Assembly (NCBI GenBank): GCA_001270045.2 | Contig: DF970690.1 | Span: forward strand, 220,369-284,368 | Direction: 5' to 3' | Source of the DNA: Bacteroidales bacterium 6E | GTDB taxonomy: Bacteria; Bacteroidota; Bacteroidia; Bacteroidales; Prolixibacteraceae | DNA: 64,000 nt | Shown: positions 36,329 through 45,960 of the stretch, one piece after another | How the letters are laid out: each line of letters begins with the position of its first letter | Position numbering within the stretch: position 1 is the first letter of the stretch | The notes under the pieces: model-generated | Database searches by the model: none | What the model saw: the letters and a program-made list of their open reading frames with translations, nothing else | What the model was told of the DNA's origin: nothing | Made by a program: the position numbers and the translations under genes

Positions 36329-38206
36329 ATGACTGAAATTAAAAATGAAAACCTGGAATCCCAGGAAACCAATGCACCTGCAGAAACCTTCAAGGTTGCA
36401 GAAACTGCAGTAGAATCTGCAGTAGCCACAAAAGAAGAGGAATTTGATTGGGACAGTCTGGAATCCGGACTCGATTCTTATTCAAAAAAACGCAGAAACG
36501 AACTGGAAAACCTTTACAACAACACATTGAACACTGTTCAGGAAAAGGAAGTTGTTGAAGGTACCGTAATTTCCATGAACAAAAGAGAGGTTGTTGTTGA
36601 CATCGGTTATAAATCAGATGGCGTTGTCAGTCTCAATGAATTCCGTTACAATCCTGAATTAAGGATTGGTGACAAAGTAGATGTCTATATCGAAAGTCTG
36701 GAAGACAAGAAAGGACAGATGAACCTTTCGCACAAGAAAGCACGTGCAATGCGTTCATGGGAAAAAATTAACCTTGCACATGACAATGATGAAATCATCA
36801 AGGGTTATATCAAATGCCGCACGAAAGGTGGTATGATAGTCGATGCCCTTGGAATCGAGGCATTCCTGCCGGGATCTCAAATCGATGTTAAGCCGATTCG
36901 CGATTACGACATGTATGTAGGCAAAACCATGGAATTCAAAGTAGTCAAGATCAACCATGAATTCCGAAATGTTGTAGTTTCCCACAAAGCTCTCATTGAA
37001 GCTGAACTTGAACTGCAGAAAAAAGAAATTATATCAAAACTCGAAAAAGGCCAGGTACTCGAAGGTACAGTCAAGAACATTACTTCATACGGTGTATTCA
37101 TTGACCTTGGTGGCGTTGACGGGCTGATTCATATCACCGACTTATCATGGGGACGTATCACGCACCCGAACGAGATCGTTGAACTGGATCAGAAATTGAA
37201 TGTCGTAATCCTCGACTTCGATGATGACAAAAAACGTATTGCATTGGGTCTGAAACAGCTGACTCCTCACCCATGGGATAAACTCGACCAGGATCTCAAG
37301 GTCGGAGATTCCGTTAAAGGCAAAGTTGTGGTTCTGGCCGACTATGGCGCATTTGTCGAAATTGCACCAGGGGTTGAAGGACTTATTCATGTTTCAGAAA
37401 TGTCATGGAGCCAGCACCTTCGCAGTGCCCAGGACTTCTTGAAGGTCGGCGACGAAGTTGAAGCCCAAATACTTACCCTTGATCGCGATGAAAGAAAAAT
37501 GTCGCTTGGCATCAAACAACTTAAAAGCGATCCATGGGAAAACATTGAAACCCGATTTGGACTCGGAACCAGCCATAAAGCTACTGTCCGCAATTTCACC
37601 AACTTCGGAGTATTTGTTGAAATTGAAGAAGGTGTTGATGGTTTGATTCATATCAGTGACTTAAGCTGGACCAAGAAAATCAAACATCCTTCTGAATTTA
37701 CCGGTATTGGTGAAGAAATCGAAGTTGTTGTTCTTGACATAGACAAAGAAAACCGTCGTCTTAGTCTCGGACACAAACAGCTGGAGGAAAATCCATGGGA
37801 TGTATTCGAAACCATTTTCACACCTGACTCAATCCACGAAGGTACTATCGTTGAGCTCATGGACAAAGGTGCAGTTATTGCCCTTCCTTATGGTGTCGAA
37901 GGCTTCGCAACTCCACGTCATCTTGTAAAAGAAGATGGAGGACAGGTAAAAATGGAAGAAAAACTTGAATTCAAGGTTATCGAATTCAACAAGTCTGCAA
38001 AAAGAATCATTGTTTCTCATTCACGTGTTTATGAAGATGAAAAACGGGGTGAAGAACAAAGCAAACGTAAATCTGAAAATAAATCGACCAAAAAAGCGAT
38101 GAAAGCTGTTACCGACAATGTTGAAAAAACTACTTTAGGTGACATCTCAGAACTGGCTGATTTGAAAAAACAGATGGAAGCTGACGAAAAAAAGGATAAA
38201 AACTAG
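36329..38206 (+). CDS. rpsA: 30S ribosomal protein S1
   Basis: A 625-residue protein with six S1 RNA-binding repeats. The clearest is the third, EGTVKNITSYGVFIDLGG; repeats 3-5 each contain a GLIHI/VS or T motif followed by SW. It has an acidic N-terminus and a Lys-rich C-terminal tail (about residues 570-625). It helps the ribosome capture mRNA, which matters in Bacteroidota because Shine-Dalgarno sites are rare there. The promoter is strong, as expected. The STAS gene follows 34 bp later. Confidence 0.97.
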   Translation: MTEIKNENLESQETNAPAETFKVAETAVESAVATKEEEFDWDSLESGLDSYSKKRRNELENLYNNTLNTVQEKEVVEGTVISMNKREVVVDIGYKSDGVVSLNEFRYNPELRIGDKVDVYIESLEDKKGQMNLSHKKARAMRSWEKINLAHDNDEIIKGYIKCRTKGGMIVDALGIEAFLPGSQIDVKPIRDYDMYVGKTMEFKVVKINHEFRNVVVSHKALIEAELELQKKEIISKLEKGQVLEGTVKNITSYGVFIDLGGVDGLIHITDLSWGRITHPNEIVELDQKLNVVILDFDDDKKRIALGLKQLTPHPWDKLDQDLKVGDSVKGKVVVLADYGAFVEIAPGVEGLIHVSEMSWSQHLRSAQDFLKVGDEVEAQILTLDRDERKMSLGIKQLKSDPWENIETRFGLGTSHKATVRNFTNFGVFVEIEEGVDGLIHISDLSWTKKIKHPSEFTGIGEEIEVVVLDIDKENRRLSLGHKQLEENPWDVFETIFTPDSIHEGTIVELMDKGAVIALPYGVEGFATPRHLVKEDGGQVKMEEKLEFKVIEFNKSAKRIIVSHSRVYEDEKRGEEQSKRKSENKSTKKAMKAVTDNVEKTTLGDISELADLKKQMEADEKKDKN

Positions 38207-38240
38207 ATTGACGTTACAGGCTTTTTCGTAAATTGTATAC

Positions 38241-38594
38241 ATGACGGCAGAAACTTCGGAATACGGGAATTATTCACTCATGACCATTAAGGCTTCAACT
38301 CTTGATGCCAGTAATGGACCTGAGCTGAAATCAGAATTTGTGATGTTGAATTCCCAAGGTGTTAAGAACATTGTCGTGGATATGTCGGCATGTACTTATT
38401 GTGATTCATCTGGCCTTAGGGCTCTTTTGGTTGCTAACCGGCTGTGTGACGACGCCATTGGGACCTTGATTCTGTTCGGGCTGCAACCCGATGTAGAGAA
38501 CATCTTCCGACTGTCGATGTTACATACAATGTTCCTTATTGTCCATACAAGGGAAGAAGCAGAAGAACTATTGCTTAGAAAGGAAAGCATGTAA
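38241..38594 (+). CDS. STAS-domain anti-sigma factor antagonist-like protein
   Basis: A 117-residue single STAS domain. The conserved phosphorylation motif DSSGLRAL has Ser56/Ser57, preceded by the strand NIVVDMSACTYC. In known systems such proteins are phosphorylated by an anti-sigma kinase and switch partners. No kinase, phosphatase or target sigma lies nearby. It sits between rpsA and rnz with short gaps (34 and 14 bp), so it is probably co-expressed with them. Confidence 0.86.
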   Translation: MTAETSEYGNYSLMTIKASTLDASNGPELKSEFVMLNSQGVKNIVVDMSACTYCDSSGLRALLVANRLCDDAIGTLILFGLQPDVENIFRLSMLHTMFLIVHTREEAEELLLRKESM

Positions 38595-38608
38595 CAAGTT
38601 ATTTATCC

Positions 38609-39529
38609 ATGTCCTTTAAACTGACAGTTTTAGGCAGTGGCTCAGCCCTGCCAACATCAGACAAATATCCAACCGCTCATGTGCTCAATGTACATGAGCG
38701 GTTTTTTCTCATTGACTGTGGTGAAGGCACACAAATTCAACTTCGAAAATACCATATCAACATTTCGAAAATAAGGCATGTTTTCATTTCACACTTGCAT
38801 GGAGATCACTTTTATGGATTGATCGGCCTGATCTCAACCCGGAATTTATTGGGCATTTCTAGCGATCTGCACATTTATGCACATTCCGACATAAAAACGC
38901 TGCTTGATCCGCAAATCAACTTCCTCAAAGGTGACTTGGGGTTCAAAATCCTCTTTCATCCATTGAATTTCAAAGCCACTCAAATCATATACTCAGACAA
39001 AAAAGTGGAAGTCATTTCTTTTCCTCTTCGACATAGCATACCAGTATGTGGTTTCTTATTCAGGGAAAAGCAATCACTGCCCAATCTTCGTAAAGATTTA
39101 ATTTCTCAACTTGACATCCCTATCCGTTGCAGGCAAGCTATCAAGGAAGGAAGCGGTTTCACCGATGACAAAGGCTGTTTCCATGATCATGCTGAACTTA
39201 CCATACCCCCACCCTCTCCCAGATCTTATGCTTTTTGCACAGATACTACCCCATTTATGCCAGCTTTGGAGATTTTCCGGGGAGCCAGCCTTTTATACCA
39301 TGAAGCTACATTTCAATCCGACATGGAAATATGGGCGGCAAAAACGTTTCACTCCACTGCGCAACAAGCTGGGATTATTGCCCGAATGGCAGGTGTAAAA
39401 CAATTACTCATCGGACATTTTTCTAACCGATATGAATCGGATGAAGGCTTTTTGACTGAAGCCAGACGCGAATTCCCTGAGACTTACCAAGCCAGGGAAG
39501 GTAAAACGTACAAAATTGAAATCAAATGA
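38609..39529 (+). CDS. rnz: Ribonuclease Z
   Basis: A metallo-beta-lactamase nuclease of 306 residues that trims tRNA 3' ends. The zinc motif HLHGDH is at residues 62-67 in SHLHGDHFYGLIGL. A later AFCTDT and the closing LIGHFSNRY are further family marks. Normal length for the short RNase Z. Its stop is only 9 bp from the end of the convergent helicase gene, and no terminator fits between them. Confidence 0.95.
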   Translation: MSFKLTVLGSGSALPTSDKYPTAHVLNVHERFFLIDCGEGTQIQLRKYHINISKIRHVFISHLHGDHFYGLIGLISTRNLLGISSDLHIYAHSDIKTLLDPQINFLKGDLGFKILFHPLNFKATQIIYSDKKVEVISFPLRHSIPVCGFLFREKQSLPNLRKDLISQLDIPIRCRQAIKEGSGFTDDKGCFHDHAELTIPPPSPRSYAFCTDTTPFMPALEIFRGASLLYHEATFQSDMEIWAAKTFHSTAQQAGIIARMAGVKQLLIGHFSNRYESDEGFLTEARREFPETYQAREGKTYKIEIK

Positions 39530-39538
39530 TTAAACCTG

Positions 39539-40966
39539 TCATGATTCTTGTTTAAAAAAGCGCTTATCAAAGTTTACCAGAAATAATTTTTCGATGGGCC
39601 TTGTAAATGCAGTATATAACCATCTGTAGAAATCATGGTTTAACATCTCTGGCGTAAGATAGCCGGTATCCACAAAAACGGCCTTCCATTGACCGCCCTG
39701 TGCCTTGTGACAGGTAATTGAATACGCGAATTTAACCTGCAATGCATTGTAATATGGATCCTGCTTTATTTTTTTCCATCTTTCCCTTTTGTTTTTAATT
39801 TCCATATAATCTTCTGAAACAGAAAGAAAAAGTCGGTTACTATCCACTTGGCTCAATGCTGCCGTTTCAATGTTAAGGGTATCCAGTAAAATTTTACAAC
39901 GTATTTCCAAATCACCATAATCAATAAAGCGTAAACTGATATCAGCAAACCGAAATCCATGGAGATTTTCATATCCATAAATATGCAGTACTTCAGTAAT
40001 ATCACCATTTGCAATAAAATCAAGATCTTCATTGCTCTGTGACCAGAAATAGTTATTCTTTACAACCATCAGCAAATCACCCCTTGATATTTCAGAATCC
40101 CGAAACAATATGGAAGTCCTTATTCCACTATTGTATAAATTGGCTCTCTTGTTCGATCGGGTGAGAACAATCGTATCATAAATACCAAAATTATCATAAC
40201 ACCAACTAATTTTCTCAATAAGCTCTCCTCCCGGGATTCTTTCCACATCCGAAAAATCAGCCAGTTCAATCGGGTAAAAATCAACTACTTCGTTTCTTGC
40301 GATAGATGTTCTTAAACCAGTGGCATTCTCAAGTATTCCGGAGTTCTTTTCCTGTCTGACAACCTCAGTCAACTCATTTTCGATAACATGAAAGCCATAG
40401 TTCTCAATTATTTCTTTGTCCAATGCCGGACTAAGGCTAATTCCCACTGGAGGAAGCTGTGCTGTATCACCAACCAAAATCAGTCGACAATCATTACCAG
40501 AATATACATATTCAATCAAATCATCAAGAACTCTTCCGGATCCAAAAACCGAGTTCTCACTCGATTGGTTAGAGATCATGGATGCTTCGTCAACGATAAA
40601 GTAACAATTTCTATGTAGGTTTTTGTCCAACACAAAGATACCAGAACCATCAGTTGAGGATTTCTGACGGTAAATTTTTTTATGAATAGTAAACGATGGT
40701 TTCCCGGCATAGATCATCAAAACCTTGGCAGCCCTTCCTGTAGGAGCCAAAAGTACAGTCCCGATACGAAAAGTTTCGAGAGTCTTGACCAATTGATTGA
40801 TCATTGTGGTTTTTCCGGTACCTGCATAACCCTTTATGATATAAATACTGTCTTCGGATTTGTTGATAATAAATTCGGATAGGTCACTCAACATACTTTT
40901 CTGACATTCAGTTAGTTGAAAATCCAATCCTGAAGTCATGACTGAGAAAATATGATTTTTAAGCAT
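39539..40966 (-). CDS. RecD/UvrD-like ATP-dependent helicase
   Basis: A 475-residue superfamily 1 helicase. Walker A is GYAGTGKTT, followed by LLAPTGRAAKVL and FIVDEASMI. The C-terminal UvrD_C_2 part reads FAYSITCHKAQGGQWKAVFVD, with YTAFTRP near the end. These single-gene RecD2-like helicases are common in Bacteroidota and unwind DNA in repair. No RecB or RecC partners are present. An in-frame ATG at 40939 (MTSGLDFQ) is an alternative start. Confidence 0.88.
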   Translation of the reverse strand: MLKNHIFSVMTSGLDFQLTECQKSMLSDLSEFIINKSEDSIYIIKGYAGTGKTTMINQLVKTLETFRIGTVLLAPTGRAAKVLMIYAGKPSFTIHKKIYRQKSSTDGSGIFVLDKNLHRNCYFIVDEASMISNQSSENSVFGSGRVLDDLIEYVYSGNDCRLILVGDTAQLPPVGISLSPALDKEIIENYGFHVIENELTEVVRQEKNSGILENATGLRTSIARNEVVDFYPIELADFSDVERIPGGELIEKISWCYDNFGIYDTIVLTRSNKRANLYNSGIRTSILFRDSEISRGDLLMVVKNNYFWSQSNEDLDFIANGDITEVLHIYGYENLHGFRFADISLRFIDYGDLEIRCKILLDTLNIETAALSQVDSNRLFLSVSEDYMEIKNKRERWKKIKQDPYYNALQVKFAYSITCHKAQGGQWKAVFVDTGYLTPEMLNHDFYRWLYTAFTRPIEKLFLVNFDKRFFKQES

Positions 40967-41013
40967 GCCAGATAAAAAACTATAACCAACGGAAGGTAAA
41001 TGATTTTTTTTTA

Positions 41014-41021
41014 TAATTTTG
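41014..41021 (+). promoter_or_regulatory. -7 box for the 41056-43080 operon
   Basis: TAATTTTG, 34 bp before the ATG at 41056. No -33 TTTG. Confidence 0.45.
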
Positions 41022-41055
41022 CCTCAACCGAAAATAACTTACTAAAAATATAGAA

Positions 41056-41688
41056 ATGAGAACTGTTATTCAAGTTGCGCTTTTTATTGTTGCATTGGTT
41101 TTGGCATATTTTGTTTACAACAGTATCCAAACACCAATCACCTTCAAAAAAGAACAAGACGCCCGTTACAACCAAACCATTGAAAGACTTAAAGATATTC
41201 GGAAGGCACAAATCGCTTTCAAGGATGTGCATGGTCGTTTTACAGGTAGTTGGGATACCCTTATCAACTTTGTAAAATACGATTCGGTCAGGATTGTAAA
41301 GAAAATTGGGAACATTACTGACAGTATGGTTGAAAAGGGAATTAATGAAAGGAAAGCGCTTGAACTGGGTTTGATAGTGCGTGATACCCTTCGCGAAAGT
41401 GTGCTCGAATCGGTTTTCGGGGAAAATTATAATGCTGATCAACTTAAGGTTGTTCCATTACAGGATACCACAGCTTATTTCACCCTTGGCGCGACCGTTA
41501 TAACTACCGGATCTGGGATAAAAGTACCCGTTTTTGAAGCTAAAGTTCACAACAATGTTCTTCTTAGGGGTCTCGACCGCCAATTGGTTATCAACTTGAA
41601 TGACCAAAGAAGAGTACAGAACAGATACCCCGGATTAAAAGTGGGATCTCTGACCGAAACCAACAATAATGCAGGTAACTGGGAGTAA
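41056..41688 (+). CDS. Membrane-anchored protein of unknown function
   Basis: A 210-residue protein with one N-terminal membrane segment (about residues 4-22, VIQVALFIVALVLAYFVYNS) and a soluble region rich in helices and then strands, presumably outside the cytoplasm. I do not recognise a named domain. It is first in a row of three closely spaced genes (gaps 5 and 4 bp), ending in rsmD. The row looks like one operon, so it may be conserved together with DUF3822 and rsmD. Confidence 0.75.
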   Translation: MRTVIQVALFIVALVLAYFVYNSIQTPITFKKEQDARYNQTIERLKDIRKAQIAFKDVHGRFTGSWDTLINFVKYDSVRIVKKIGNITDSMVEKGINERKALELGLIVRDTLRESVLESVFGENYNADQLKVVPLQDTTAYFTLGATVITTGSGIKVPVFEAKVHNNVLLRGLDRQLVINLNDQRRVQNRYPGLKVGSLTETNNNAGNWE

Positions 41689-41693
41689 TTTCG

Positions 41694-42518
41694 ATGCAGA
41701 ATTTTGTATTCAGGGATAGTAACCTTGACCTGAACAACACTCAGAAATATAGTTTATCCATCCAGGCTGACCTGGATGGATTTTCTTTTGTAATCCGTCA
41801 AAAGGAAAATGGCATTATTAAGAATATATATTCAGAGACCTTTACGCTTAGCAATACTGGTGTTCTTGTTAAAAAAATCCATGAACTCCTGGATGAAAAC
41901 CAATTGACCAATGGCAACTTTAGCGAGGTTCAAATATTTATTCCGGGATACTTCCCAACTCTTTTTGCTGAAGATTTCAGCCATGAAAAGGATATACGTA
42001 ATTTTCTGCTTGACAAAAAATATGTAAAAAACAGAAACAGGACAGTATGTCAAGCTTCAGTCCTTCCAGGGTATCAGCTAGGATGGCTAATAGATTCTCT
42101 ACTTAAGCAAGCATTTAATGATTTATACCCTGAAGCCAAATTCAGACATTATGTCGTTCCTATGTTTCAATATTTCCAACAGCAGCATCTTACGGAGGAA
42201 TTTGACTGGCACTGTTATATTACGGACAAAGAGGTATATTTTACCAGATTCAACAATGGCCAAGTAGTTTTCTTTAATGGCTATTTATGCCCTTCGGAAT
42301 CCGATATTCTATATTATCTTTTGGCTGTTACCAAAATATCAGGATTCAAAAAAGCACGAATAAATGTATATGGACAAAAAAAACGATCCGAATTTCTGCT
42401 AAAGAATTGTCAAGAATTTGGACTCCAGGCAGACTATCATCATCCTAAACCAAATGTTCAAGCTCAAGCCTTCTTTTCAAGGGATATTCCTTGTCGGGTA
42501 TTTCCATTGTTGATATAA
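41694..42518 (+). CDS. DUF3822 family protein
   Basis: A 274-residue protein matching the DUF3822 pattern as I recall it: YSLSIQADLDGFSF near the N-terminus and repeated Phe/Tyr-rich strands. DUF3822 has an actin/ASKHA-like look and is regularly next to rsmD in Bacteroidota. It starts 5 bp after the previous gene and ends 4 bp before rsmD. No enzymatic residues can be assigned. Function unknown. Confidence 0.75.
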   Translation: MQNFVFRDSNLDLNNTQKYSLSIQADLDGFSFVIRQKENGIIKNIYSETFTLSNTGVLVKKIHELLDENQLTNGNFSEVQIFIPGYFPTLFAEDFSHEKDIRNFLLDKKYVKNRNRTVCQASVLPGYQLGWLIDSLLKQAFNDLYPEAKFRHYVVPMFQYFQQQHLTEEFDWHCYITDKEVYFTRFNNGQVVFFNGYLCPSESDILYYLLAVTKISGFKKARINVYGQKKRSEFLLKNCQEFGLQADYHHPKPNVQAQAFFSRDIPCRVFPLLI

Positions 42519-42522
42519 ACTA

Positions 42523-43080
42523 ATGAGAATTATTGGAGGAAAATACAAGGGAAGGATATTCCATCCGGGAAAGAGTTTTACAGCTCGACCTACTACTGAT
42601 TTTGCCAAGGAGAATCTTTTTAATATTCTCGAGAACCGGCTTAATTGGGAAAACATCAATGCTCTTGACCTGTTTGCTGGCACTGGAAGCATAAGTTATG
42701 AACTAATTAGCCGTGGCTGTTTTGGTGTTACATCTGTCGAAATGAATTTCAGACATTACCGTTTTATTGAGGAAATCAAGTCACAACTTAGTATTTCAAA
42801 TTTAAGGGTATACCGTGATGATGCATTTAGGTTTGTCCAAAGAACTAAGGAAAAATATGATCTTGTATTTGCTGATCCACCATTTGACTTGAGGGGATTT
42901 GAGAATATTGCAACAACAGTACTAAATGCCGGGATTCTCAAACCTGAGGGTATTTTCATCCTTGAGCATAATAAGTCCCATAATTTTAATAAAATGCCTG
43001 AGTTCCTGGAAATCAGAAACTATGGAAGCGTTCAGTTTAGCTTCTTTAAAAACACGCTTGACCTGAGGCAAAATGAATAA
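42523..43080 (+). CDS. rsmD: 16S rRNA (guanine966-N2)-methyltransferase
   Basis: A 185-residue class I methyltransferase. It starts with MRIIGGKYKGR, a hallmark of RsmD, and then has RPTTDFAKENLFNIL, the SAM motif ALDLFAGTGSISYE and the catalytic ADPPFD. It methylates G966 of 16S rRNA. Last in its operon, directly before the tRNA-Asp pair. Confidence 0.95.
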   Translation: MRIIGGKYKGRIFHPGKSFTARPTTDFAKENLFNILENRLNWENINALDLFAGTGSISYELISRGCFGVTSVEMNFRHYRFIEEIKSQLSISNLRVYRDDAFRFVQRTKEKYDLVFADPPFDLRGFENIATTVLNAGILKPEGIFILEHNKSHNFNKMPEFLEIRNYGSVQFSFFKNTLDLRQNE

Positions 43081-43120
43081 AAGAAATTTAAGGAATTGGC
43101 TTATATATTTTCAGGCATCT

Positions 43121-43151
43121 ATTGTAAAAAACAAAAGAAAACCTATCTTTG
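43121..43151 (+). promoter_or_regulatory. Promoter of the tRNA-Asp pair
   Basis: ATTG (43121-43124) and TATCTTTG (43144-43151), spacer 19 bp, about 50 bp before the first tRNA. Confidence 0.65.
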
Positions 43152-43200
43152 CAACGCTTTTAAAAAAGCAGGATAAACAAACAAAGTTCTTAAAATTATT

Positions 43201-43274
43201 GGTGCGGTAGTTCAGTTGGTTAGAATATCGGCCTGTCACGCCGGGGGTCGCGGGTTCGAGTCCCGTCCGCACCG
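43201..43274 (+). tRNA. tRNA-Asp (GTC)
   Basis: Full cloverleaf of 74 nt without encoded CCA: acceptor stem GGTGCGG/CCGCACC, anticodon GTC in CTGTCAC, TTCGAGT loop and discriminator G. Confidence 0.97.
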
Positions 43275-43297
43275 CTACTTGTTTATCACCATATTTT

Positions 43298-43371
43298 GGT
43301 GCGGTAGTTCAGTTGGTTAGAATATCGGCCTGTCACGCCGGGGGTCGCGGGTTCGAGTCCCGTCCGCACCG
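43298..43371 (+). tRNA. tRNA-Asp (GTC), second identical copy
   Basis: Identical to the copy 97 bp upstream. Both lie between one promoter and one terminator, so they are probably made as one precursor. Confidence 0.97.
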
Positions 43372-43378
43372 CAAGATC

Positions 43379-43418
43379 AAAATAGACTGTCTCATTCGCT
43401 AGACAGTCTATTTTTTTT
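43379..43418 (+). terminator. Terminator after the tRNA-Asp pair
   Basis: A 13-bp stem, AAAATAGACTGTC with GACAGTCTATTTT (43402-43414), then a T run. Confidence 0.88.
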
Positions 43419-43769
43419 AAATGGATGTCAGCAAAGCTCTACATTGATATCCAAATCAAGACATTTATATCACAAAACCATATTCGGACCACCTTAACAC
43501 CGTTTACATAGGATTTTCATAAATAGCCCATACTCTTTCCAAATCGAAATGGCAAATGATTGGAATATAAACGCAGAAGATATGGAAAAAGCAATAAGCA
43601 ATCCAAGACTTGGACATTCCCGATAGTCTGGATTAGAGGCAGTCTCTAATTTTATTGTTTTGAAATGATCGAGGTCCTGAAATATAAAGCGGAATTTATC
43701 TTACCGAATATATTTCAAGTACAATTTTATATTTAGCCTTATAAGGTCTTTATTTAAAAAAATAGAAAT
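43419..43769. other. Spacer of about 350 bp with no convincing gene
   Basis: It holds a 25-codon frame at 43549-43626 (MANDWNINAEDMEKAISNPR...) that could be a gene remnant, and a small hairpin ATTAGAG/CTCTAAT at 43632-43650. I see no intact gene or RNA. Confidence 0.4.
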
Positions 43770-44693
43770 TTACAGTGGTCTTGCGATCACAATCTGTCCT
43801 GGATCAAGGACACTCTCTCCGTTCCAACGATACGCTGAAAGCGTTTTGTGTGTTGTGATACATGAATCAACACAACAAAGGTTCTTGCGAATAACATGAG
43901 GCCCCCGTCCCCTGCAATAATGTCCAAAGAAAAAAGGTTCTGCATTCTCGGGATAAATCTCAAATCGAGGATAAATCTCAGGAGGGATGGTGTAGTTAGG
44001 CAACCTGAATTTGCTTTCGAAAGACCAGTCGTGAAAACTCTTGCCTTCGGGTGATTCCCACCATCGGACCCTGAAAAAGCGATGACTTCTTTTCCTGTGG
44101 TCAAGAATTTTAATATCCGGCGGAAGAACCAAATGAACCCCCCTTGTCGTTTGCAGAATTGCCTGGGACAATTCAGAATATGGATCCAAAATCAAGTTTC
44201 TGAATATTTGTTTGCTGATCTTTTCTTCAGTAATATTTTGCTTGATTATTCGAATATGATTATCACTCCAATAAGCATGTGCGACCCTGATTCCTTGCAG
44301 CTCAAGGAAAAGTGGTAGTGATCGGAGCCACTTACGATGTTCCTTCCATTCCTGGGGAAAGGACTTAAACTCCTGTATAGTTTGTGTTACAGATTGATAT
44401 CTTTTCCCTTTTACATTCAATAAAGGGGCATTGTTTTCAGGCTTTAGGTGGTAAAGAATATTACTGATTTCATGATTTCCCAGAACAGCTAATGCATTTC
44501 CAGACTCCACCATTTGTCGGATAAGCCTAATGGTACTCCGGATCTCAGGCCCCCTGTTTGTAAAATCACCAACAAAAACTGCCTTTCGATCAGGATGGTA
44601 ATAACCATTTATACCCTTCTTGTATCCAAGCTTTACAAATAAGTTTTTCAAAATGGTGGCATGACCATGTATATCCCCGATAATATCGTACAT
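43770..44693 (-). CDS. Metallophosphoesterase (PPP-type serine/threonine phosphatase-like)
   Basis: A 307-residue calcineurin-like phosphoesterase. The metal motifs are GDIHGH (residues 6-11), GDFTNRGP and GNHE, the order of the PPP family. Substrates in bacteria vary (phosphoproteins, dinucleoside polyphosphates). The gene is 39 bp from the GntR regulator upstream, so both may share a transcript. Confidence 0.88.
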   Translation of the reverse strand: MYDIIGDIHGHATILKNLFVKLGYKKGINGYYHPDRKAVFVGDFTNRGPEIRSTIRLIRQMVESGNALAVLGNHEISNILYHLKPENNAPLLNVKGKRYQSVTQTIQEFKSFPQEWKEHRKWLRSLPLFLELQGIRVAHAYWSDNHIRIIKQNITEEKISKQIFRNLILDPYSELSQAILQTTRGVHLVLPPDIKILDHRKRSHRFFRVRWWESPEGKSFHDWSFESKFRLPNYTIPPEIYPRFEIYPENAEPFFFGHYCRGRGPHVIRKNLCCVDSCITTHKTLSAYRWNGESVLDPGQIVIARPL

Positions 44694-44732
44694 ATAACCT
44701 CAATTTAATCAGGCTGGTTAATAATCTCCAGT

Positions 44733-45737
44733 TTACAATGAATTACGTTGAACAATTCGAGACCTAATTCTGAATAACCCTTTTTTTCCATTGCATGCCA
44801 ACTCACCCATGCGTTGGCCAATCTCCGAATAATCAATTGAAATAGTAGTTATGCCACCTGCCAAAATCTCGTTAAGTATTGATTCTCCGAAAGATACAAG
44901 TCCGACATCACGCCCTGGCTGTAACTTGTTTTGTTGAACCTGTCGGATTATTTCCACTAATTCCCGATCATCAGGCGCAAAATAAGCCTCAAATTGTCTG
45001 ATACGCAAATCTTCAGGTTTTTCAAGAATTAAATAATCTGCATTTTCTTCATGACAATAACGCAAAAACCCATCGATACGGCCTTCCGGCTCTTTATTGT
45101 CATGATGGATATATACTAATCTACAATACTTTTTAAGACTTTTTCTAACAATTTTCATCATTTCATACATATCCCCTTCAAAATCCTGATAAACACAAGA
45201 TATCGATTTTGGCAAACCTTTATGCTTCCCCAAAACGATCAATTTGGGCTGATATTCCTTTCCAATCAAATGTGCCACATATTCATATATTCCAGAAGAA
45301 ATAACATAATGGGTGTACTTACCAAGCTTACCAGCCATCAAACTCCTAATTTTCAAAAGATTGTGATCATGAAAAAAAAGATCGGCCGTAACATCAGGTC
45401 CAATTGATCTGATGAAAGATTTATAAATCTTGCTGGAACCTTCATTTAACTCATCCAGTAATACAAATATCTTTTCTTCAATTTGTATATCAACACTGCT
45501 GACATAATAACCTTTGCCCTGGTGGCTGCTTACGATTCCCCTTTCCTTAAGTTGATTGAGCGCAATCATCACAGTATCACGATGTACATCATTTTCTAAA
45601 CACATCTGATTGATAGATGGCAACCTGTCGCCCAATCGAAGCTGTTTCTTTTCAATCGCTTGAATAATGGCATCCATCACCTGTTTATATTTTGGAACGG
45701 ATCCATGAAAACTGATATGAATGCCGGGTTTAGCCAT
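44733..45737 (-). CDS. GntR-type regulator with periplasmic-binding-like sensor domain
   Basis: A 334-residue regulator. The N-terminal winged helix (residues about 14-78) has LRLGDRLPSINQMC and VHRDTVMIALNQLKERGIV, typical of GntR proteins. The rest resembles a LacI/ribose-binding fold (YLILEKPEDL, VGLVSFGES, GGITTISIDY). Such regulators in Bacteroidota bind sugars. The target is unknown; the downstream phosphatase gene and the divergent acyl-CoA ligase are candidates. Confidence 0.85.
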   Translation of the reverse strand: MAKPGIHISFHGSVPKYKQVMDAIIQAIEKKQLRLGDRLPSINQMCLENDVHRDTVMIALNQLKERGIVSSHQGKGYYVSSVDIQIEEKIFVLLDELNEGSSKIYKSFIRSIGPDVTADLFFHDHNLLKIRSLMAGKLGKYTHYVISSGIYEYVAHLIGKEYQPKLIVLGKHKGLPKSISCVYQDFEGDMYEMMKIVRKSLKKYCRLVYIHHDNKEPEGRIDGFLRYCHEENADYLILEKPEDLRIRQFEAYFAPDDRELVEIIRQVQQNKLQPGRDVGLVSFGESILNEILAGGITTISIDYSEIGQRMGELACNGKKGLFRIRSRIVQRNSL

Positions 45738-45960
45738 CTTGGCGGTCTATTTTTATTGGATTGCTAATTTAACAATTAAAAAATGAGAACGTTAGAAAAT
45801 ATGAATGCAAAAAAATCCTATTTTTGAAGATGCACGAAACAGATTGTATAGAATTTACAGGAAGCCTTCCAAACCAACAGGTTAATTCACCTTAAGTTTC
45901 CGTTATAAACCATGGATGTTATGACGGCTCAATGAATTTTACTCACAAAAAACCTGATAA

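Noticed and set aside
43379-43418. Hairpin resembling an insertion-sequence end (GACTGTCTCA)
   Set aside because: It is explained as the tRNA terminator; no partner end was found nearby.
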